Assembly (NCBI RefSeq): GCF_040958695.1
Contig: NZ_CP162599.1
Span: 1,708,001 to 1,772,000, forward strand
Direction: 5' to 3'
From: Ornithinibacillus sp. 4-3
GTDB taxonomy: Bacteria; Bacillota; Bacilli; Bacillales; Amphibacillaceae
Length of the DNA stretch: 64,000 nucleotides
In this document: positions 53,193 to 60,824 of the stretch, one piece after another
Layout of the letters: each line of letters opens with the position of its first letter
Numbering within the stretch: the stretch's first letter is position 1
The notes under the pieces: model-generated
The model's input: the letters and a program-made list of their open reading frames with translations, nothing else
Databases searched by the model: none
Told to the model about the DNA's origin: nothing
Program-made: the position numbers and the translations under genes

Positions 53193-53388
53193 AAAGAGGG
53201 AATTAAAACCTTAATTATTTTCGAGTCTTGTCCGAAGATCGATGTGATTCTGATAAGTATCGTCATATTTGTCGATAAATTAACAAGATATTCTCTTCAA
53301 TATGATAATTTTTTGATATTTTGTTTGCAAATCCTCCTTCCATATATGATACTAGTCCTAGTATATTTTTAAGGGGGAAATTTTTATC

Positions 53389-53958
53389 ATGAAGAAGGTT
53401 TTATTTTTGCTATTTGCACTAGTATTAGCTGGATTTCTAGTTGCATGTGGCGATGAGTCAGAAGAAAAAGAAATTGAAAATGTTAATTCAGAAGGGGAAA
53501 AACAGGCTGAACAAGATGATGCTGATGCTGAACAAGACGAAGCTGATAAAGACTCTGAAGAAGCAACAGATGAGGGATCTGAGGACACTGAATCAACTAC
53601 ATATGATGAGGTATTGCTAGATGATGAGAATGCAAAAGTTACATTAAAAAGTATTGAGAAAGTAAGCGATGATATTTTTGGTGATGAGTACCAAGTAAAA
53701 ATGGAAATAGAAAATAAGCTAGACCAAACTATAGAAGTGCAGTCACGTGAAGCTTCAATTGATGGGTTTATGGTTGATGACATGGTAATCTTTAGTGAGA
53801 CAGTAGCTGGAGGAAAAAAATCTAATGCTGAACTTTCTATTATGGCATTTGATGATGAACTACCTGAAATGAATGAAAATCTAGAATTTACTTTAGTGGT
53901 TTTAGATGATGGTTTTATGGATATAACTTCAGCAAATGTTAATATTGATATTAAATAA
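53389..53958 (+). CDS. Acidic lipoprotein of unknown function
   Basis: A 189-aa lipoprotein with lipobox LVAC (Cys20). A strongly acidic linker (about 23-72, repeats of DADAEQDEADKD type) leads to a C-terminal beta domain (about 75-189) with KVTLKSIEKVSDDIFGDEYQ, like the DUF4352/immunoglobulin-type extracellular domains that follow such linkers. AAGGGGGA precedes the ATG. Not recognised further. Confidence 0.75.
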   Translation: MKKVLFLLFALVLAGFLVACGDESEEKEIENVNSEGEKQAEQDDADAEQDEADKDSEEATDEGSEDTESTTYDEVLLDDENAKVTLKSIEKVSDDIFGDEYQVKMEIENKLDQTIEVQSREASIDGFMVDDMVIFSETVAGGKKSNAELSIMAFDDELPEMNENLEFTLVVLDDGFMDITSANVNIDIK

Positions 53959-53991
53959 TCATTGAATAATATTACTTAATTTTGTTGCCAA

Positions 53992-54030
53992 TCCCCCAAA
54001 ACTCAAGTTTTTCACCGAGTTTTGGGGGAT
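53992..54030. terminator. Bidirectional terminator between converging genes
   Basis: TCCCCCAAAACTC (53992-54004) pairs with GAGTTTTGGGGGA (54017-54029); A/T-rich tails on both sides serve the lipoprotein gene and the response-regulator operon. Confidence 0.78.
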
Positions 54031-54046
54031 AATTATTTTCATTTGA

Positions 54047-54733
54047 TCATTTCTTAAATCGATAACCCACACCCCAAATCGTTTCAATTAATTGGGGGTT
54101 AGCTGGATCTTTTTCAATTTTTTCTCTGATTTTTCTAATATGCACAGTTACAGTTGAGTTATCACCTAAAGCATCATAACCCCAAATACGTTCGAAAAGC
54201 TGCTCTTTGCTGAAGACAATATTCCTATTTATTGCCAGAAAGTATAATAAATCAAATTCCTTAGCAGTAAATATTTTCTCCTCGTCATGAACTAATACTT
54301 GTCTAGATTCGCTATGGATGACTAAATCATTAATTTGAATACTGTTTTCTTTCTGTCCTTGATTGGTTAAACGATTATATCTTGCAATATGAGCTTTCAC
54401 TCTAGCTACCAATTCATTTGGATTAAAAGGTTTTACAATATAATCATCAGCACCTCGATCAAACCCACGAATCTTATCTATATCTTCCTTTCTAGCTGTA
54501 ACCATTAATATTGGAATCTCCAAAGTTTTTCGTAATTCTTTGGCTATAGTAAATCCATCTATTCCTGGAAGCATTAAATCTAAAAGGATAAGTTGATAGG
54601 AGTTTGTTTTAGCTAGCTGTAATCCTTCTTCACCAGTCGTCGCAATATCACTTTCAAACCCATTCACTTCCAAATAATCTTTTTCTAATTCAGCAATATT
54701 CATTTCATCTTCAATAATCAAAACTTTTTGCAT
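54047..54733 (-). CDS. OmpR-family response regulator
   Basis: Response regulator of 228 aa. Receiver: IEDE (7-10), Asp52 in LLDLMLPGIDG, Lys101 in DDYIVKPFNP. Output: winged helix with STVTVHIRKIREKI and IETIWGVGYRFKK. Its ATG directly follows the kinase stop codon (TAA-ATG), with AAGGTGAT inside the kinase gene. It is thus the last gene of a four-gene operon, kinase before regulator. Targets unknown. Confidence 0.92.
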   Translation of the reverse strand: MQKVLIIEDEMNIAELEKDYLEVNGFESDIATTGEEGLQLAKTNSYQLILLDLMLPGIDGFTIAKELRKTLEIPILMVTARKEDIDKIRGFDRGADDYIVKPFNPNELVARVKAHIARYNRLTNQGQKENSIQINDLVIHSESRQVLVHDEEKIFTAKEFDLLYFLAINRNIVFSKEQLFERIWGYDALGDNSTVTVHIRKIREKIEKDPANPQLIETIWGVGYRFKK

Positions 54734-55819
54734 TTATATCACCTTTTTTAATTTTAGATAAATACTTGTACCTTCGCCTAGCATGCTCTCTGCCCAAGCA
54801 CTGCCACCATGCTTCTCCATAATTTGTTTAACAATAGATAAGCCAAGTCCACTACCACCAGTAGAGGAGTTTCTGGAAGCATCAGTACGGTAAAAGCTTT
54901 CAAAAATGAAGGGAAGATCCTCTTGTTTGATCCCACTCCCATTATCATTGATTTCTACAATAACTTCATTAGCTTCAGAGAATAACTGTACCTGAATTTT
55001 CTTATTATCCTTATCCATATATTTCATACTGTTTTGAGTAATATTAGTAATGACTCGTTTCAATTTATCTCTATCTGCTTCTACGATATAAGCCTCATTT
55101 TTATTTGCTATAAGTGTTGCACTGCCTTGTTCTTTTTCTAAATGAAATGCTAATTCATCAATAAAATCACTAAAAAAAGCGTATAAATCAACCTTTTCAA
55201 AATGAAATGAAATCTGTTGTAAATCTAGCCGAGAGTATAAAAATAATTCATCAATTAGTGCATCCATATCATTTGCTGTTTTAGAAATGATGTTTAAATA
55301 CTTATCTAACTTCTCTGGAGTATTTGCTACACCATCTTGAATACCTTTGATATAGCCTTTGATAGAGGTTAGTGGTGTTTTTAGATCATGAGAAATGCTA
55401 GCAATAAGCTCTTGTCGATTTTGTTCATATTTTTCTCGAGCTGCTTTAGCATCTTTTAATTTAATTCGCATCGCGTCAAAGGTATTTGTTAGTTCACCTA
55501 ATTCATCCCTCTTCTCAGATTTTAGAGGAGAATCTAAATCACCATTACCAACTTTTTTCGCTGCAATAGATAATTTCTGGAGTGGAGAAATAATACTTTT
55601 AGAGACAACATAGGTTAGAATGCCGTTTGTAACGACTAAAATAAAAGCCATCGCAACAAAACGGAGACCAATAAACCATTTCATTTCAGCACCTTGCGGA
55701 TTTCCTTGAAAAACAACGAATAATAGGTATCCCAAAGCTATTTCTAATAAGAAAAAGGAAATAATCGGGATCAAAATCATTCCTATATTTGATAAAATTA
55801 AGCGCTTTTTAATAGACAA
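54734..55819 (-). CDS. Sensor histidine kinase
   Basis: Kinase of 361 aa with two membrane helices (about 8-36 and 49-75) and almost no extracytoplasmic loop (about 12 residues), so it belongs to the intramembrane-sensing type. HAMP (about 75-128), His144 in SISHDLKTPLTSIKGY, N box NITQNSMKY, GSGIK and GGSGLGLSIVK follow. It is preceded on the same strand by two small membrane proteins, which may be signal partners. Confidence 0.92.
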   Translation of the reverse strand: MSIKKRLILSNIGMILIPIISFFLLEIALGYLLFVVFQGNPQGAEMKWFIGLRFVAMAFILVVTNGILTYVVSKSIISPLQKLSIAAKKVGNGDLDSPLKSEKRDELGELTNTFDAMRIKLKDAKAAREKYEQNRQELIASISHDLKTPLTSIKGYIKGIQDGVANTPEKLDKYLNIISKTANDMDALIDELFLYSRLDLQQISFHFEKVDLYAFFSDFIDELAFHLEKEQGSATLIANKNEAYIVEADRDKLKRVITNITQNSMKYMDKDNKKIQVQLFSEANEVIVEINDNGSGIKQEDLPFIFESFYRTDASRNSSTGGSGLGLSIVKQIMEKHGGSAWAESMLGEGTSIYLKLKKVI

Positions 55820-55884
55820 TGATTGTCACCTCCCATTTCTCCTTTAACTTATGATATTACAATTCGACTAAACCTGTAAAACAG

Positions 55885-56073
55885 TTATCTATTTTTCTGA
55901 TCTATGATAGGAACAATGATCGCACATAAGCCGGAAGTGTAAAAGGGTAAAAACTTAATACCAAGAGCTTTACCAAAAAAAGTCCAGCCAATAACACCAA
56001 TAAAACTAGATAATGCAATTCCAAGGATAAAACCACCAATAATTCCGACCAATATAGCTAACATTAATCTCAT
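55885..56073 (-). CDS. Small two-helix membrane protein
   Basis: A 62-aa protein: helix 1 with small-residue pattern (LVGIIGGFILGIALSSFIGV) and helix 2 (FYTSGLCAIIVPII). It overlaps the 139-aa gene by 4 bp and precedes the kinase gene by 65 bp. It resembles DUF5957-type small proteins of Bacilli, with low certainty. It may interact with the kinase in the membrane. Confidence 0.65.
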   Translation of the reverse strand: MRLMLAILVGIIGGFILGIALSSFIGVIGWTFFGKALGIKFLPFYTSGLCAIIVPIIDQKNR

Positions 56074-56489
56074 TTTAAAACCTCATTTCTTTGTTTGAAA
56101 ATAAATTTCCATGATTGGGTTAGCATGAAAATGGATAGGAGAAATAGTAAAAGACCAATAATAGGATGTAATACTCCAATCCATGGTAGTATTCCTCTTA
56201 TATTTGCAGTGAAGTACATTAGAAAAATACCTGTAAATAAACCGAATATCTGCCAATATGCCCAGCGTGGTAAATTACTAATAAACGCGAAAATTAGTAG
56301 AAGAACAGGTAAAGTAAATCCAAATAAATGTACAAACATCGTATGCTTCATCCAATTTGCAGCATGAAGAAATATCGCCATTCCTGCAAACAAGAATTGA
56401 AGTGTTACTGATAAAGTAAAAATGCTTACTAAAATGAAAAAAGTTATTCTTCCAATAGAAACTCGAAGCTGTGTTGATTGCAATTTCAT
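56070..56489 (-). CDS. Four-helix membrane protein (DUF6220-like)
   Basis: A 139-aa protein with four membrane helices (about 13-40, 48-68, 72-95, 104-127) and His residues near helix ends (FLHAANW, HTMFVHLFGF, GVLHPIIGL). By pattern it resembles the DUF6220 family and distantly heme-binding four-helix proteins. It is the first gene of the operon that ends with the two-component pair. GGAGGAAAT precedes the ATG. Confidence 0.65.
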   Translation of the reverse strand: MKLQSTQLRVSIGRITFFILVSIFTLSVTLQFLFAGMAIFLHAANWMKHTMFVHLFGFTLPVLLLIFAFISNLPRWAYWQIFGLFTGIFLMYFTANIRGILPWIGVLHPIIGLLLFLLSIFMLTQSWKFIFKQRNEVLK

Positions 56490-56807
56490 TTCCTCCTTTG
56501 TTTTGATTGCTAAAGATAACTTACAAAGGAAATATAAATTGCTTCTTATGAAATTCTTAAATAATTATTAAATTTAGGAGGGAGGAGGAATGTAAGGGAA
56601 ATCAAATCGATCTCAACCGAAGCAAATATCTTTAGAGCAATAAGTGAAGAAAGATATGCCAAGGAAACATTCAATGGTGAACTATTTCTCCAGTTGAATG
56701 ATATGCGCCCCAGAAGTTAGATTTATTTGGTCTAACTTCTGGGGCGCATATCAATGCTTTATCCACTTTTATTTTAATAGTGATACATAAAGGTAAGTCA
56801 TTTATGA
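56490..56807. other. Intergenic stretch with recurring hairpin
   Basis: About 318 bp. Ribosome-site-like GGAGGGAGGAGG at 56578 leads nowhere (stop after one codon). It holds hairpin copy B (56701-56751). No gene seen. Confidence 0.5.
56701..56751. repeat. Perfect 21-bp inverted repeat (copy B of a recurring hairpin)
   Basis: Arms 56701-56721 and 56731-56751 are exactly complementary (ATATGCGCCCCAGAAGTTAG plus A). The C-run followed by AGTTAGA is shared with hairpin A (24642) and, less well, C (30243). No T-run follows, so a plain terminator is unlikely. It may be a remnant of IS3-type ends or a small non-autonomous element. Confidence 0.6.
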
Positions 56808-57461
56808 CTATGACGCACTATCCACAGCTATTTGTAATGCATTTATTGGATTGTCGGTACTCTCATCAATTTCATAAACACTATTACCTTGCTGCCAACG
56901 GATAACTGTTTCAGGATGATCTCCAAAGTCATTAATATCAATTACTCCACGCTGATCAGGAGCAGGGAGATAATTTGTTTCTAAATAATCGACTACAGTT
57001 CTGGCAAGCTCTTCTCCATTCTCATAATTTCCGGTTGCATATTCAGGATCAGTTGGTGCATTTACTCGAATCATCCATTTCCCTTCATTCCAAGAAATAT
57101 ATTGGTGACCGGTAGCCCCTTCTGAGAGAGCCTTGATACCATACCCAAGTTCAATGTTTGTTTGTTCCACTACTTCATAGTTGTCAATGGCATCGATGGC
57201 TTCCTGCTCACTGGAGTAATCTTTTTGTTTTATATTATTATTGGAAGTGCCCTCGCTATCTGTATCTTCTTCTCCTTCTCCAGAAGCTGCTCCATCATTA
57301 TTAGATTCACCGGCTTCTGTTTGCTGTTCCTCATCCAATTCATATTCTGGTTGGGAGACATCAATTTCATCTGGTGAAGGATCATTCCCTCCTTGACATG
57401 CACTTAGGATAAGTAAGATTGTTATTCCTGAGATTACAAAACCCAACCTTTTCAGGCTCAT
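56808..57461 (-). CDS. Lipoprotein of unknown function
   Basis: A 217-aa lipoprotein with lipobox ILSAC (Cys22), an acidic Gly/Ser/Asn-rich linker (about 25-80), and a globular domain (about 83-217) containing EAIDAIDNYEVVEQTNIELG, ISWNEGKWMIRVNAP and TVVDYLETNYLPAPDQRGVI. The same build is seen in many Bacillaceae lipoproteins without known role. ATG 57461 with GGAAGGAG upstream is the start; longer reading frames run back over a degenerate gene on the other strand. Confidence 0.75.
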   Translation of the reverse strand: MSLKRLGFVISGITILLILSACQGGNDPSPDEIDVSQPEYELDEEQQTEAGESNNDGAASGEGEEDTDSEGTSNNNIKQKDYSSEQEAIDAIDNYEVVEQTNIELGYGIKALSEGATGHQYISWNEGKWMIRVNAPTDPEYATGNYENGEELARTVVDYLETNYLPAPDQRGVIDINDFGDHPETVIRWQQGNSVYEIDESTDNPINALQIAVDSAS

Positions 57462-57545
57462 GATATACCACTCCTTCCAGTGTATATATTTCCCTTCTTT
57501 TGTAAAACGAATCCTAAGCTTTATAATAGGGAACAAGTAGATATA

Positions 57546-57736
57546 TAGCTCTTTCACAAAGGGGGAAGGGAATTGGATATTGAATTTTATATTTTTATCA
57601 AAAACCCTGATATAGAAAAATTTAATTCTAAAAAGTAGATTTAATTCTTTCATAATGAAGTTGGAATAGACGTTGTAGTTTTTTCAAATATGATTTGTAG
57701 TGAATTTCATTTTCTTCCAGCGTCAAAAATGGAAAG
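57546..57736 (+). pseudogene. Degenerate partial copy of the Lnu-like nucleotidyltransferase gene
   Basis: About 190 bp closely resemble bases 52425-52640 of the intact gene. Examples are CTTTCACAAAGGG, GAATTTTATATTTTTATCAA, TTTTTTCAAATATGATT and CTTCCAGCGTCAAAAATGG. Reading it in shifted frames gives SFTKGEG, NFIFLSK and FIFFQRQK-like pieces interrupted by TAG, TAA and frameshifts. Both ends of the gene are missing. Confidence 0.82.
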
Positions 57737-57849
57737 ATTCTTATACAATTTTAAAGGCATGCCTATTCTGTAGCGTTGTTATATAGGGGTTTAGACGCTA
57801 TACTTAAAGTAAGTATTGAAAACTATACTGAATACTAGGTAGAATTAAT

Positions 57850-57890
57850 GATGGAAAGAGATGAGAGCAAGCATTGATTCCATCTTTTTT
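57850..57890 (+). terminator. Terminator-like hairpin directly upstream of a lipoprotein gene
   Basis: GATGGAA (57850-57856) pairs with TTCCATC (57878-57884), then TTTTTTG. The next gene's ribosome site begins about 10 bp further on. It could end the transcript of the decayed copy or act as a leader attenuator. Confidence 0.6.
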
Positions 57891-57912
57891 GATAATATGG
57901 AGGTGTAGATTT

Positions 57913-58338
57913 ATGAAGAAAATTTCTCTACTCATGTTATTTTGCACATTTCTTACTATAGTAGCCTGTAATAAAGAAGCTCCTAAATCAATTTCCATCC
58001 CACAACCAATATTTGATTCAGAAAATCTTTCCATAACAGTTTTATCCTCCACCCTAGAAAAGTTAGAAATCGAACTGCAAAACAATACTTCAGTTGATCT
58101 AACCACAAGCAATTATTATGTAATTGAACATTATATGGATAGTGAATGGAAAGAAGTACCATTATCGCTAAATGTGGAGGATGTTGAAATTCATCTTCCT
58201 GCTAATGAAGCTCATCCATTTACGATTGAATTATATCCGGAGCAACATGAATACGAATTGGGGAAATATCGTGTAGAGAAAACTGTTTCAACCGCAAATG
58301 GGGTAATACATCCTATAATTGAATTTCATATAGAATAG
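57913..58338 (+). CDS. Lipoprotein with immunoglobulin-like domain
   Basis: A 141-aa lipoprotein, lipobox IVAC (Cys19). Residues 37-141 form an all-beta domain, SITVLSSTLEKLEIELQNNT, YYVIEHYMDSEWKEVPL and YELGKYRVEKTV, the pattern of the Bacillus immunoglobulin-like extracellular domain (Big_14 type). TGGAGGTG precedes ATG 57913. Function unknown. Confidence 0.78.
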   Translation: MKKISLLMLFCTFLTIVACNKEAPKSISIPQPIFDSENLSITVLSSTLEKLEIELQNNTSVDLTTSNYYVIEHYMDSEWKEVPLSLNVEDVEIHLPANEAHPFTIELYPEQHEYELGKYRVEKTVSTANGVIHPIIEFHIE

Positions 58339-58374
58339 TTTCTCAAAACAAGGAAGTATGACTTAAAATAGCAA

Positions 58375-58950
58375 TTAATCCTCAATAATTTCAATAAATC
58401 TTACTTTATCAAAAATTTGTATCTCCCAACCTTCAGCATCTTCAATAAGATCATATGAAATTCCCAAATCATCTACATTGGAAAGAGGAAATTTGAGATA
58501 AATTTCTTCATTATCTACTTAAAAAACACCTGTTTGTTCACCAATGATCCAGTAGTCAGCATCTATTTTCATTGTCTCTTTTAAAAACAAAATATATTTT
58601 TCTCCCTTAGCAAAAGGTTCGACAGAATTAACTAGCACTTCACTAGTTCCATCTTGCTTGATAGTAATTACTGGATTTGCACTTCCTTTGAACACCTGAT
58701 TAATCTGTGCCTGAAAAACGGTATAAGGCATACCAATTTCCTTATCTGTTTCTTTTACTTTATCCATAATGGTAATTTCAGCAATTAGATTTGCCTGTTC
58801 TTTGGCTTCCTCCAACTCAAACGCTAGTACTTCAGCTTCAATTCCAGATTGAATAACATCTTCCTCATAAGTATATTCACTTTTTTCGTCACCCGTGTTG
58901 TATATGCCATACACAAATAAATAGATCAATAAAAATAAAATATACCTCAT
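58375..58950 (-). pseudogene. Secreted protein gene with an in-frame stop
   Basis: The first 143 codons (MRYILFLLIYLFVYGIYN signal or anchor, then LIAEITIMDKVKETDKEIG, KGSANPVITIKQDG and KGEKYILFLKE) end at a TAA at 58519-58521. In the same frame, 47 further codons continue without break: VDNEEIYLKFPLSNVDDLG to KVRFIEIIED and a TAA at 58375. The sense before and after the stop (YWIIGEQTGVF-stop-VDNEEIYL) reads as one domain, so a single AAA-to-TAA change explains it. Function unrecognised; GGAGGG precedes the ATG. Confidence 0.72.
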
Positions 58951-59053
58951 TTTTAAACCCTCCTTTTTGATAAGACGTAAAAAACGGGTCTTATGTTACA
59001 GCTTGATTTTTTACAATGAGTTTGATTGAGTAGTATAGAAGGGAGGGCGTAGA

Positions 59054-59518
59054 ATGAAACAAAATTTTGATTTCAAACGCAATCGAACCTTTATTACGCT
59101 CGGAATATTTTGGACGATTATCTTTGCAGCAATGAGTTTTTACTGGGCGATGGGTGGTATGGTAGGAGTAAGATCTCTTGGAGGAGCCATATATGAAATG
59201 TCGCTTGATCCGGAGCCTTCTTTCATTGTGATTGTATGGCTTACTGGATTTGTAAAATTGCTAGGAGCTATCTGGTTATCATTATTACTTATATCTTGGC
59301 GTAATCCTATTATTATTAAAGTATTTTATTTTGTGACAAAAGCAGCTGGAATTTTCTTGTTTTTATATGGCTTATTAAATTTTATTACCATTTCCATGAG
59401 CGCATTTGGTCTTTTAGAATTTGACTTAGATACACATGCAACATTTTGGCGTTTAGTATTTTGGGAGCCATTTTGGATGATTGGTGGAATATGTTATTTC
59501 TTGGCTGTGAAAAAATAA
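59054..59518 (+). CDS. DUF3995 family membrane protein
   Basis: A 154-aa protein with four membrane helices (about 13-31, 57-81, 88-112, 128-150). YWAMGGMVGVRSLGGAI after helix 1 is typical of DUF3995. Charged cytoplasmic N-terminus. GGAGGG precedes the ATG. Expressed alone; function unknown. Confidence 0.82.
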   Translation: MKQNFDFKRNRTFITLGIFWTIIFAAMSFYWAMGGMVGVRSLGGAIYEMSLDPEPSFIVIVWLTGFVKLLGAIWLSLLLISWRNPIIIKVFYFVTKAAGIFLFLYGLLNFITISMSAFGLLEFDLDTHATFWRLVFWEPFWMIGGICYFLAVKK

Positions 59519-59583
59519 TGTGGCTATTCTATATTGAAAAAATATGAAAACTATGGCAGAGTTAGAGGTAATAATTGAATAAA

Positions 59584-59690
59584 CATGTGGGGGGACCAGT
59601 GTTGCTGGTTGAGATAATATCCGTAAGATACAGACCCTTAGAACCTGATCTGGTTGATACCAGCGTAGGGAACATACAGGAAAAGTATTT
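59584..59690 (+). promoter_or_regulatory. TPP riboswitch (THI box)
   Basis: Contains the conserved thi-box parts: GGGGGGACCAGT...GGTTGAGAT (P2/J), then ACCCTTAGAACCTGATCTGG and GATACCAGCGTAGGGAA. These form the pyrimidine- and pyrophosphate-sensing helices of the TPP aptamer. It is followed by a terminator at 59712, the expression platform, so bound TPP should stop transcription of the downstream luxE-like operon. Confidence 0.97.
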
Positions 59691-59711
59691 TATTTTTACA
59701 TAAAATTGTAT

Positions 59712-59747
59712 GCACCCTAGGCTTCGTATAGCTAGGGTGCTTTTTAT
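59712..59747 (+). terminator. Terminator of the TPP riboswitch
   Basis: GCACCCTAG (59712-59720) pairs with CTAGGGTGC (59732-59740), then TTTTTATTG. It stands between the aptamer and the ribosome site of the first gene. Confidence 0.88.
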
Positions 59748-59774
59748 TGTGTTTATTTTTAGGAGGAATGCATA

Positions 59775-60824
59775 ATGAAACAGGCAATTCAAACATTTAT
59801 CGAGAAACCAGCAGCAAGTGAGCAAAACTTTAATGAACTTGCCATAGATCTTTTCAAGCATTTATATAGGAAGAATAATGCTTATCAACAATATTGTAGG
59901 AGAAAAGGAATCGGAATTCTACAAGTTCAAACGTGGAAGGATATTCCGAGTGTATCGACAGAAGCTTTTAAAAACACATTTCTAAGTACTGTTCCGGAGA
60001 AGGAATGTGCACGTGTATTTATGACAAGTGGAACAACAAGTGGAAAGCAGGGAAAGCATTATCATGCGGATTTAGAAATATATGATCTTTCTGCCTTAAG
60101 AAGCTTTCGAGAATTTGTTAGTGACGAAATCCGTCCAATGGCAATTTTATTTCCTAATGTACAAGAAATGCCTAATTCTTCGCTTGCTCATTATTTAGAA
60201 TTACACCGCAAACATTTCGGTACAGAAGATTCACGACATTTTGTCACAAAAAATGGATTACAACTAGAAGCATTTATGAGGTGGATAAAGGAGCATGCTA
60301 ATATTCCAGTAATTGTACTTGGTGCTAGCTATAGTTTTGTTCATTTATTTGATGCATTAGAGGAGCAAGGAGAATCACTTCCTCTACATGCAGATAGTCT
60401 AATTTTCGATACAGGTGGTTTTAAAAGTTTCTCTCGTACCTTAGAAGAAAATGTGTTTTACAATAAGCTTGCGCAAATATTCCATGTGAATATAGAAAAT
60501 CTTATTAATATGTATGGAATGACAGAATTATCTACACAGTATTATGCGAAAATTACTAAAAATCAACCAAGTATTAAACAGGCGCCACATTGGCTTCGTT
60601 TTAAAGTCGTCGATCCGATTACAGGAGAAGAAGTACCTAAAGGGGAGGTAGGTATATTGGTGCATATTGATTTAGCTAATATTCATTCTGTTCCAGCAGT
60701 CCAAACAAGTGATTTAGCGATCGAAAGGGATACAGGATTTGAATTACTTGGTAGACAAGCAAATGCAGAACCTAAAGGCTGTTCCTTGTCTGCAAAAGAA
60801 TGGTTAGAGGAGAAAGAATCATGA
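59775..60824 (+). CDS. LuxE-like acyl-protein synthetase (TPP-controlled)
   Basis: Acyl-activating enzyme of 349 aa in the LuxE/PaaK family: it adenylates a carboxylate and takes the acyl group on an own cysteine. MTSGTTSGKQG (83-93) is the ATP loop, NMYGMTELSTQYY the adenylation motif, and TGGFK part of the active site. Near the C-terminus PKGCSL carries Cys336, 14 residues from the end, equivalent to the acyl-accepting Cys of LuxE. AGGAGG precedes the ATG. It overlaps the LuxC-like gene (ATGA). No luciferase genes are near. The substrate may be a thiamin-related carboxylate, which is inference. Confidence 0.85.
   Translation: MKQAIQTFIEKPAASEQNFNELAIDLFKHLYRKNNAYQQYCRRKGIGILQVQTWKDIPSVSTEAFKNTFLSTVPEKECARVFMTSGTTSGKQGKHYHADLEIYDLSALRSFREFVSDEIRPMAILFPNVQEMPNSSLAHYLELHRKHFGTEDSRHFVTKNGLQLEAFMRWIKEHANIPVIVLGASYSFVHLFDALEEQGESLPLHADSLIFDTGGFKSFSRTLEENVFYNKLAQIFHVNIENLINMYGMTELSTQYYAKITKNQPSIKQAPHWLRFKVVDPITGEEVPKGEVGILVHIDLANIHSVPAVQTSDLAIERDTGFELLGRQANAEPKGCSLSAKEWLEEKES

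Larger units (their letters stand above)
57462..57912. other. Intergenic stretch with nucleotidyltransferase remnant
   Basis: About 450 bp between divergent lipoprotein genes. It holds the degenerate nucleotidyltransferase copy (57546-57736) and a hairpin with T-run (57850-57890), listed separately. Confidence 0.6.

Noticed and set aside
53358-53783. 141-aa Ser-rich minus-strand ORF
   Set aside because: It mirrors the Asp/Glu-rich linker of the lipoprotein on the plus strand; composition is a by-product.
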